Shown here piece by piece: positions 1-4,355 of a stretch of 5,879 nt of DNA. The stretch is from Arenicellales bacterium (lineage in GTDB: Bacteria; Pseudomonadota; Gammaproteobacteria; Arenicellales; UBA868), in NCBI GenBank assembly GCA_028825345.1, contig JAPKAJ010000149.1:1-5879 (forward strand), read 5' to 3'. The notes below the pieces were generated by a model that saw only the letters and a list, made by a program, of their open reading frames with translations, was not told the DNA's origin and made no database searches. The position numbers and the translations under genes were made by a program. Position 1 is the first letter of the stretch; each line of letters begins with the position of its first letter.

Positions 1-84
1 AGCAAATAACACCAGCCACAATACAATATTTGCAGGATATATCAGTTGCGGCAGCAACTTCGACAGCGTGATCCACTCTGGCAT
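1..84 (-). CDS. N-terminus of a probable YdcF/ElyC-like (DUF218) membrane protein, partial
   Basis: The gene runs off the left edge, so only its first 28 codons are visible. The ATG is at 84-82, and an in-frame stop lies eight codons upstream with no other start between, so this start is forced if the gene is real. The peptide begins MPEWITLSKLLPQLIYPANI and continues with hydrophobic residues (VLWLVLFA) to the edge. A short amphipathic 'LSKLL' start, then a proline and a leucine-rich membrane helix, is the usual N-terminus of YdcF/ElyC/SanA-type DUF218 proteins, which act in envelope biogenesis. No strong Shine-Dalgarno sequence precedes the ATG. A TATAAG hexamer at 97-92 would put transcription start almost on the ATG. 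The family call rests on N-terminal pattern only; another inner-membrane protein remains possible. Confidence 0.55.
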   Translation of the reverse strand, partial: MPEWITLSKLLPQLIYPANIVLWLVLFA

Positions 85-164
85 GGGTTGGCTTATAGCC
101 CGTCTTTAATTGAAAGCACTGGCGCGTCGCAATTAACAACAGACTCGCAGTCGACCTTTGCTGC

Positions 165-203
165 GGTTTACTGCTGGCAACAAACGGTTACTGCTGCTAA
201 ACC
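165..203. repeat. Short direct and inverted repeat in the spacer downstream of ppiA
   Basis: The 164-base gap between ppiA and the left-edge gene contains ggtttactgctg (165-176) and ggttactgctg (186-196), two near-identical copies about 20 bases apart. The outer ggttta (165-170) is also the inverted complement of taaacc (198-203). It could be a degenerate local duplication or a weak stem. There is no clear T-run after it on either strand, so I do not call it a terminator. I see no gene in this spacer. Confidence 0.4.
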
Positions 204-248
204 CAAATCTAAACAACACATCGGGAAGTTGTCTCAAGGAGCAGGTCG

Positions 249-872
249 TTAATCTTCTGACTCTGAAACGACAGCTTTCTCAAGCACGATGTCTTCCAGC
301 GGCACATCGGAGTGACCACCAGCATTACCTGTTGGCACTGCTGCTATGGCCTCAACAACATCCATACCCGAGGTCACCCGCCCAAACACCGCATAGCCCC
401 AGCCAGTGGCCGATTTCTCGGTGTGATCAAGAAAACTGTTGTCTTTCAGGTTGATGAAAAACTGCGAGGTCGCAGAATGCGGTTCGTTGGTGCGGGCCAT
501 GCAAATAGCGCCGGTCAGATTCTTCAAACCATTGTCGGCTTCGTTCTCGATCGGTGTGCCGGTCGCTTTTTCAGCCATACCGCTTTGTAGACCGCCACCC
601 TGAATGACAAATCCGGGAATCACCCGGTGGAAAATCGTCCCATCGTAATGTCCGCTTTTAACATACTCGAGAAAATTGGCCACCGTAATCGGTGCGTTTT
701 TTGCATCCAACTCCAGTTCGATTACACCTTTTGAGGTGGTCATCTCCACCATAACTTTGTCTCCTTGATTTTGACCTGCCAGCGCAGAGCCGCAGATCAG
801 TGGAAAAACGCCGATAGCCAGCAACATCACCTTCAGGCGAAGGGTTATTGCAAATCTGCCGAACACATTCAT
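249..872 (-). CDS. ppiA: Exported peptidyl-prolyl cis-trans isomerase, cyclophilin type (PpiA-like)
   Basis: Cyclophilin that interconverts cis and trans X-Pro bonds during protein folding, here predicted to act in the periplasm. Residues 1-32 look like a Sec signal peptide: basic residues R12 and K14, a hydrophobic core from about 15 to 26, and an ALA cleavage site at 30-32. The cyclophilin domain runs from about 40 to 200. FHRVIPGFVIQGGG (81-94) carries the catalytic Arg83 and Gln91, equivalent to Arg55 and Gln63 of human cyclophilin A. NEADNGLKN (110-118), MAR (125-127), SQFFIN (136-141) and FLDH (147-150) closely match E. coli PpiA. The length of 207 residues is usual for an exported member. 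Its ATG overlaps the stop of the EVE gene by four bases (ATGA), with a GGGTGAG Shine-Dalgarno-like stretch just upstream, so translation is probably coupled. Met16 is a possible later start that would still leave a short signal peptide. Confidence 0.93.
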   Translation of the reverse strand: MNVFGRFAITLRLKVMLLAIGVFPLICGSALAGQNQGDKVMVEMTTSKGVIELELDAKNAPITVANFLEYVKSGHYDGTIFHRVIPGFVIQGGGLQSGMAEKATGTPIENEADNGLKNLTGAICMARTNEPHSATSQFFINLKDNSFLDHTEKSATGWGYAVFGRVTSGMDVVEAIAAVPTGNAGGHSDVPLEDIVLEKAVVSESED

Positions 873-1336
873 GACTCACCCGCCATCTTCAGGATATGAC
901 GCCACTCGATCGCTGCCACTGGCAGGATCGAGAGTCGGTTACCGCGCTGCACCAGGCGCATATCGCCAAGTTTCTTCTGCGTCTTGATCGATTGAAGCGT
1001 CACCGGGTTTTTGAATTTTTTCTTGAACCGTACATCAACCATAAGCCAGCGGGGGTTATCCGGGTTGCTGTCAGCATCAAAATATTTCTCGTTTGAATTA
1101 AAAGCCGTATGATCAGGATAAGCCGTACAGGCGATCTCCATGATGCCAACCACGGCGGGCTCGGCGCAGTTGGAGTGATAGAAAAACGCCAGATCACCCT
1201 TTTTCATCTGATCGCGCATGAAATTACGCGCCTGATAGTTGCGTATACCATCCCAGTAGTCAGTCTTGCGTTTTTGCGAGCGCAAGTGATCAATGGAATA
1301 CACATCTGGCTCACTTTTCATTAGCCAGTAGGCCAT
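869..1336 (-). CDS. EVE domain-containing protein (THYN1-like, PUA-like fold)
   Basis: Cytoplasmic single-domain EVE protein of 155 residues, the normal size for bacterial stand-alone members. Family hallmarks are YWLMKSEPD (3-11), YWDGIRNYQARNFMR (27-41), the KKGDLAFFYHSN segment (45-56), VVGIMEI (62-68) and RLSILPV (134-140). EVE domains have a PUA-like fold related to YTH and ASCH domains and are thought to bind modified bases in DNA or RNA; the ligand of this one is unknown. I chose the ATG at 1336 because the protein then starts MAYWLMKSEP, as family members do, and an AAGGGG Shine-Dalgarno sequence lies about eight bases before it. The open frame continues 21 codons upstream, but that stretch lies in the end of the preceding gene and has no family similarity. 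Four bases separate it from the ymdB-like stop, and its own stop overlaps the ppiA start. Confidence 0.93.
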   Translation of the reverse strand: MAYWLMKSEPDVYSIDHLRSQKRKTDYWDGIRNYQARNFMRDQMKKGDLAFFYHSNCAEPAVVGIMEIACTAYPDHTAFNSNEKYFDADSNPDNPRWLMVDVRFKKKFKNPVTLQSIKTQKKLGDMRLVQRGNRLSILPVAAIEWRHILKMAGES

Positions 1337-1340
1337 GGAA

Positions 1341-2132
1341 TTACCCCTTCTCGTCGGCGCGCACCCGCGCGATACCCCGGCTGGTGCCAGTCGTTTCATC
1401 TATATCGATCACCACGCCGCAGACTGAAGCCGGCCCGGCAGCTACCTCAAAACGCGCCGGCACACGCTCGACAAAGCGCTTCAGGACGCCGGACGTTTCC
1501 ATGCCGATCACCGAATTATAACAGCCTGTCATACCGACATCACAGATATGCGCAGTGCCACCCGGCAAGATCCGCTCATCTGCCGTGGGTATATGGGTGT
1601 GAGTGCCAACCACCCCGGATACCCTGCCATCCAGATACCACCCCATAGCCACTTTCTCGCTGGTCGCCTCGGCATGAAAATCCACCAGCACTACCTTGAC
1701 GTTCTCTGGCTTTTTCTCAAGGATCGCATCTGCGCAGTGAAAGGGGCAATCCAGTGTCGGGTGCATAAATACCGTGCCCATAATATTCAGCACGCCAACC
1801 TGCACACCGTTACTACCGGTGGCAACCACCCAGCCGCTGCCGGGTGTTCCCAAAGGATAGTTGTGAGGACGCAATAACCGCGGCTCGGTCTGGATCAGTT
1901 CCAGCGCTTCGCGCTTGTCCCATATATGGTTGCCCGAAGTCAGTACATCAATTTCGCTTTTCTCCAGCAGTTCCTCGAGGACCCCTGCGGTCACTCCGAA
2001 ACCACCCGCGGCGTTCTCCGCGTTGACAACAGTCAGTTGGGCCTCGGCCTCATCTTGTAGTTGCGGTAAAAATCGACGCAGCGCCCTGCGCCCCGCCTTG
2101 CCAACCACATCGCCGATAAAGAGTATGTTCAT
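1341..2132 (-). CDS. ymdB: YmdB-like metallophosphoesterase (TIGR00282 family, dinuclear metal)
   Basis: Calcineurin-like metallophosphoesterase of the Bacillus subtilis YmdB family, whose studied members hydrolyse 2',3'-cyclic nucleotides. (E. coli ymdB is an unrelated macrodomain gene.) The protein has 263 residues, as expected. All metal-binding positions can be seen: GD8 in NILFIGDVVGKAGR (2-15), E39-N40 in VVNAENAAGGFG (35-46), N68-H69 in SGNHIWD (66-72), H153 in DFHAEATSEK (151-160), and H178 and H180 in VVGTHTHIPTAD (174-185). The protein should therefore be active. It starts 16 bases after the fau stop, with only a weak Shine-Dalgarno sequence, and ends four bases before the EVE gene. 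The family is best known from Firmicutes, Deinococcus-Thermus and Alphaproteobacteria and is uncommon, to my knowledge, in model gammaproteobacteria. The in vivo substrate is not shown by the sequence. Confidence 0.93.
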   Translation of the reverse strand: MNILFIGDVVGKAGRRALRRFLPQLQDEAEAQLTVVNAENAAGGFGVTAGVLEELLEKSEIDVLTSGNHIWDKREALELIQTEPRLLRPHNYPLGTPGSGWVVATGSNGVQVGVLNIMGTVFMHPTLDCPFHCADAILEKKPENVKVVLVDFHAEATSEKVAMGWYLDGRVSGVVGTHTHIPTADERILPGGTAHICDVGMTGCYNSVIGMETSGVLKRFVERVPARFEVAAGPASVCGVVIDIDETTGTSRGIARVRADEKG

Positions 2133-2148
2133 GTTTCAGATGCTTCGA

Positions 2149-2769
2149 TCAATTCGCTGCCCCACGCTGAACGGGCCAAAAACCGGTTTCTGTCAAAATG
2201 CCGTCCAGCGGTATATCCCAACTATCAACCTCCAACCGTGTGACCCTTTGGAATTCGTGGGCCAACCCGATCAGCAATGGGCGGCGCCAGTGGCGACGAT
2301 GACGACATGCTGCCAGTGACGCATCATAAAAACCCCCGCCCATTCCCAGGCGATTGCCACCTTCATCAAAGGCGACCAACGGCATCAGCAACCAGTCCAG
2401 ATTCACCGGATCGACCAAGGTCCGGCGATCATGAAAAGGCACCGGGATATCGAAGCGCCCTGCTTGTAGTGGCTCATCCGGAAAGTAGCGGGCAAAACGC
2501 ACGCGTGGACGCTGAGTACCGAAAAGTACCGGCAAATACCCTATCCGGCCCCGCGCTATTAGAGATTCGAGCGCCGGCAAGGGATCAATCTCTCCATCAC
2601 TGGCAAAATAAGCGCCAAAACGCCTGCCTCCATGTATGCCTGGCAACCGAAGCAGTTGGGCGCACAGTTTCTCTGCCGCCTGCCCTTGCTCAGTTTCAGA
2701 CAATGCCCGGCGCCTGGCACGCATCTGTCGGCGCAGCTGGCACTTTTCATCTACCGTATTCATCACCAT
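2149..2769 (-). CDS. fau: 5-formyltetrahydrofolate cyclo-ligase
   Basis: ATP-dependent enzyme (also called YgfA or MTHFS) that converts 5-formyl-THF to 5,10-methenyl-THF, recovering folate from a storage and inhibitory form. The 206-residue protein shows the family signatures in order: a basic N-terminal helix (LRRQMRARRRAL, 12-23), the DGEIDP segment (58-63), YLPVL (78-82), LVAFDEGGNRLGMGGGFYD (131-149, the glycine-rich phosphate-binding motif with conserved R140, G144 and Y148) and SWDIPLDGILTE (183-194). The ATG at 2769 is used here; a second in-frame ATG two codons later (2763) is equally possible, and neither has a clear Shine-Dalgarno sequence. The start lies 11 bases after the 6S RNA end, as in the ssrS-ygfA arrangement of E. 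coli, so expression probably depends on read-through from ssrS. It heads the close-packed group fau-ymdB-EVE-ppiA. Confidence 0.95.
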   Translation of the reverse strand: MVMNTVDEKCQLRRQMRARRRALSETEQGQAAEKLCAQLLRLPGIHGGRRFGAYFASDGEIDPLPALESLIARGRIGYLPVLFGTQRPRVRFARYFPDEPLQAGRFDIPVPFHDRRTLVDPVNLDWLLMPLVAFDEGGNRLGMGGGFYDASLAACRHRRHWRRPLLIGLAHEFQRVTRLEVDSWDIPLDGILTETGFWPVQRGAAN

Positions 2770-2775
2770 GGTCAG

Positions 2776-2799
2776 AAAAAGGCACCACCCGCCTGTGCC
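2776..2799 (-). terminator. Possible intrinsic terminator at the 3' end of 6S RNA
   Basis: On the minus strand GGCAC (2799-2795) can pair with GTGCC (2785-2781) around a nine-base loop, followed directly by five T residues (2780-2776). This hairpin competes with the long closing helix of 6S RNA, which uses the same 3' bases. Either form places a GC-rich stem before a U-run, seven bases before the fau ATG. The stem is short, so termination is probably partial. Confidence 0.45.
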
Positions 2800-2971
2800 G
2801 CAGGTTCCCGGTGTACCTTGAACCTAAAGGTTCAAGTGGGGGCCACTGCGGCGCCTTAAGGCTTTCCCGGATAAAACGGGACATGCACAACGGCGCCTGC
2901 AAAATGATCCCCGGTCTGTGATACAGGTTCTAAGGGATTGGCGAGAACTTGCGAACACCGCAGGCGGTGCC
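2781..2971 (-). ncRNA. ssrS: 6S RNA
   Basis: Regulatory RNA that imitates an open promoter and sequesters the sigma70 RNA polymerase holoenzyme in stationary phase. It lies between zapA and fau, the classical location. Stretches shared with E. coli 6S RNA appear in the right order: TGTTCGCAAG near the 5' end (2957-2948), AAGCCTTAA in the apical part (about 2863-2855), the hairpin CTTGAACC-TTTA-GGTTCAAG (2836-2817; eight perfect pairs) and CCTGCGGC near the 3' end (2804-2797). The two ends close on each other: GCCTG (2965-2961) with CAGGC (2795-2791), and outside it GGCACC (2971-2966) with GGTGCC (2786-2781). An apical CCCG/CGGG stem-loop is at 2880-2866. The length of about 190 bases fits the family. 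The exact ends are estimated: the 5' end from the promoter spacing and closing helix, the 3' end from the helix before the T-run. Confidence 0.93.
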
Positions 2972-2977
2972 GTGCGT

Positions 2978-2983
2978 ATTTTA
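2978..2983 (-). promoter_or_regulatory. -10 box of the 6S RNA promoter
   Basis: TAAAAT (2983-2978) differs from TATAAT at one base and lies seven bases before the predicted RNA start at 2971. No recognisable -35 hexamer occurs at 16-18 bases upstream (CACGCT at 3006-3001 for a 17-base spacer). The bases between the -10 box and the start (ACGCAC) are mostly G and C, resembling the discriminators of growth-rate-controlled promoters; that last reading is inference. Confidence 0.6.
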
Positions 2984-3024
2984 CCGGATTGCGAAAGAAA
3001 AGCGTGTACCAAATGTTACGCAGC

Positions 3025-3330
3025 TCACAACCGGGAGGTTTCGCCAAGGTCCGTCGCTGCGCTCACTTTCTCCCTCAACTCACGCAAGCGCTGTAGCGCA
3101 TCATCGCCTTCACCACCATCGCGGCGCAAACGCAGTAACTCGTTACTGAGATTCAAGGCGGCCAGTACCACGGTGTGCTCAAGACCGATCACTTTGCTCT
3201 GATCCTGCACGATCTGCAGTTGCCCGTTGAGATAGTCAGCCGCTGCCTCCAGATCTTCGCGTTCACCCGGCGAGCACGCGATCGTGAATTCACGATCAAG
3301 AATCCGGACCTTGACGCTTTCCTTAGGCAC
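3025..3330 (-). CDS. zapA: Cell division protein ZapA
   Basis: Cytoplasmic Z-ring-associated protein that bundles and cross-links FtsZ filaments. The 101-residue sequence has the ZapA layout: a globular head formed by SVKVRILDREFTIACSPGER (5-24), then the helix with LEAAADYLNGQL (27-38), followed by a long coiled coil from about 45 to 92 containing EHTVVLAALNLSNELLRLRR (51-70), the most conserved family segment. The start is GTG (3330-3328); there is an in-frame TAA four codons upstream and no ATG or TTG between, so GTG is forced. Its Shine-Dalgarno sequence is poor. It is preceded, 48 bases away, by the ZapB-like gene and followed by 6S RNA, the gene order seen in many gammaproteobacteria, so it is probably transcribed from the promoter near 3680. 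Confidence 0.95.
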   Translation of the reverse strand: MPKESVKVRILDREFTIACSPGEREDLEAAADYLNGQLQIVQDQSKVIGLEHTVVLAALNLSNELLRLRRDGGEGDDALQRLRELREKVSAATDLGETSRL

Positions 3331-3378
3331 GCTGCTATGTTACCGCTACGCTAACAGAATCACGAACAGTGACGCCGG

Positions 3379-3606
3379 TCAAGATGGGTCTGCGCCTCGC
3401 AGCCGATCAACCACAAGATCGATCCGGCGCTTTGCCTCACGATTTCTACTGACCAACTCTTCTTTTTCGCGGGTCACTTGCTCCTCGGCTGCGCGCAGTT
3501 CTTCATTTTGGGAGCGCAAATCCCCACAAGTCTCAATCAAGTGCTCCACCTGCCGCGCCAACCCTTCAATTTCGCCGCGCAAAGGTGGCGTTTGCTTATC
3601 ATTCAT
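3379..3606 (-). CDS. Small ZapB-like coiled-coil protein (TIGR02449 type)
   Basis: Protein of 75 residues that is almost entirely one predicted coiled coil (about 10-70): heptad-spaced leucines, isoleucines and valines within charged stretches, such as IEGLARQVEHLIETCGDL (13-30), ELRAAEEQVTREKEELVSRN (36-55) and RIDLVVDRLR (61-70). Short coiled-coil proteins encoded just before zapA are annotated as TIGR02449 or ZapB-like and are presumed to partner ZapA at the Z-ring; a role here is inferred from size, fold and position. The ATG at 3606 is chosen because a strong AGGAGG lies 11 bases upstream and the promoter at 3704-3676 starts transcription near 3668. The frame stays open to an ATG at 3771, but that extension would run through the promoter and does not resemble the family. 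Confidence 0.85.
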   Translation of the reverse strand: MNDKQTPPLRGEIEGLARQVEHLIETCGDLRSQNEELRAAEEQVTREKEELVSRNREAKRRIDLVVDRLRGADPS

Positions 3607-3617
3607 CTTGGCCTGAT

Positions 3618-3623
3618 CCTCCT
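3618..3623 (-). promoter_or_regulatory. Ribosome binding site that decides the zapB-like start
   Basis: AGGAGG (3623-3618) is a full Shine-Dalgarno core, inside GAGGAGGAT. It is 11 bases from the ATG at 3606, slightly longer than the optimum, and supports the 75-residue form over the 130-residue open frame. Confidence 0.75.
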
Positions 3624-3675
3624 CAGGGTATTTGGCAGGGCCTGTATTTATCGTGATGTGCCCCGCACAAGCAGA

Positions 3676-3704
3676 ATCATAGAGTTCCTGGCGAATCGGG
3701 TCAA
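3676..3704 (-). promoter_or_regulatory. Sigma70-type promoter for zapB-like-zapA (and possibly beyond)
   Basis: Minus-strand TTGACC (3704-3699) and TATGAT (3681-3676) each match five of six consensus bases, with an ideal 17-base spacer. Transcription would start near 3668, giving a leader of about 62 bases before the zapB-like ATG. It should drive zapB-like and zapA and could feed 6S RNA as a longer precursor. Confidence 0.75.
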
Positions 3705-3727
3705 CGGCGAGATGGGTGGCGTAGTCT

Positions 3728-3736
3728 TGATATAAT
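3728..3736 (+). promoter_or_regulatory. Extended -10 promoter for ygfB-pepP-ubiH
   Basis: TGATATAAT fits the extended -10 consensus TGnTATAAT exactly (TG at 3728-3729, TATAAT at 3731-3736). The -35 position (CGAGAT at 3708-3713) is poor, as is usual for extended -10 promoters. Transcription would start near 3742, about 28 bases before the ygfB ATG. Confidence 0.7.
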
Positions 3737-3769
3737 TGCTGATCACCCCCTAGCCTTTTGCGATCTACC

Positions 3770-4345
3770 ATGACTTCTCCTCCGGAGTTGAAGCTGGACG
3801 GAGCCTTCTACCAGCATTTTCAGACCCTGCTCGAAAACCATATTCCAGGATGCTCACCGGCTGAAGTGCACGGAATTCTGACTGGATTAGTCTGTTCAGG
3901 CGAATCAGAAGTAAGCTTTGATTCGTGGCAAAACCTGCTGATGGACTCCAAAACACCAAGTTCGGACAACGAACGGATGGGCGATGCCCTCGGTGCATTG
4001 ATCACTCTGATCGACCGGGCATTGCAGAGCCAGGATTTCGCCTTTCGCTTGCTGCTACCCCCGGATAGCGAGAGTGTCAGCAACCGCACGCAGGCGCTGG
4101 CCCACTGGTGTCACGGCTTTACCCTCGGGTTGCGGTGGAATGGCGCCATCGAGCCCAATACGCTCGAGCCGGACGCCGCCGAAGCTATAATCGATATCGC
4201 AGATATCGCACGGGCCGATACCACCTCGGTTGCACCTGACGACGAAACAGCCCTTGCCGAAATCGAGGAATACCTGCGGGTCGCGGCTCAGCTGATTTTT
4301 GAAGCCACACGCCCGCCCCCAGCGGTGGCCCAACCTAAGGATTAA
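3770..4345 (+). CDS. ygfB: UPF0149 family protein YgfB
   Basis: Mostly helical cytoplasmic protein of 191 residues, matching the roughly 190 of E. coli YgfB. Family-typical stretches are SPAEVHGILTGLVCSGE (29-45), LLLPPDSESVSNRTQALAHW (94-113) with CHGFTLGL (114-121), and EIEEYLRVAAQLIFEA (164-179). The central part carries a variable acidic region. The molecular activity is not established across the family; in Pseudomonas aeruginosa YgfB is reported to affect beta-lactamase expression through the amidase gene ampDh3. The ATG at 3770 is preferred; an in-frame TTG four codons upstream is possible, and neither has a clear Shine-Dalgarno sequence. It sits directly before pepP (10-base gap), the conserved order in gammaproteobacteria, and is divergent from the zapB-like gene. 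Confidence 0.93.
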   Translation: MTSPPELKLDGAFYQHFQTLLENHIPGCSPAEVHGILTGLVCSGESEVSFDSWQNLLMDSKTPSSDNERMGDALGALITLIDRALQSQDFAFRLLLPPDSESVSNRTQALAHWCHGFTLGLRWNGAIEPNTLEPDAAEAIIDIADIARADTTSVAPDDETALAEIEEYLRVAAQLIFEATRPPPAVAQPKD

Positions 4346-4355
4346 GGCGAGTGCT

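Noticed and set aside
213..232. ACAAC/GTTGT inverted repeat downstream of ppiA as a terminator
   Set aside because: The stem is only five pairs with a ten-base loop, is AT-rich, and no uninterrupted T-run follows on the minus strand.
46..454. Plus-strand open frames (46-252 and 158-454) in the left spacer and opposite ppiA
   Set aside because: They overlap the end of ppiA or the repeat-bearing spacer, have no Shine-Dalgarno sequence, and the translations are low-complexity and without known motifs.
760..800. Lipoprotein signal in PpiA around Cys27
   Set aside because: The residues before the cysteine (P-L-I-C) do not fit a lipobox, which needs a small residue just before Cys; an ALA signal peptidase I site follows instead.
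1337..1399. N-terminal extension of the EVE protein by 21 codons
   Set aside because: It lies inside the end of the ymdB-like gene, and the domain begins right at the ATG at 1336 with a good Shine-Dalgarno sequence.
2277..2921. A 214-codon plus-strand open frame opposite fau and 6S RNA
   Set aside because: It is antisense to a clear fau gene and runs into a structured RNA; no domain is recognisable.
3379..3771. A 130-residue version of the zapB-like protein starting at 3771
   Set aside because: The extra 55 codons cover the strong minus-strand promoter and the divergent ygfB promoter, and a strong AGGAGG marks the inner ATG at 3606.
4299..4355. N-terminal extension of pepP by 19 codons
   Set aside because: It overlaps the end of ygfB, and the ATG at 4356 has a Shine-Dalgarno sequence and gives the normal family N-terminus.
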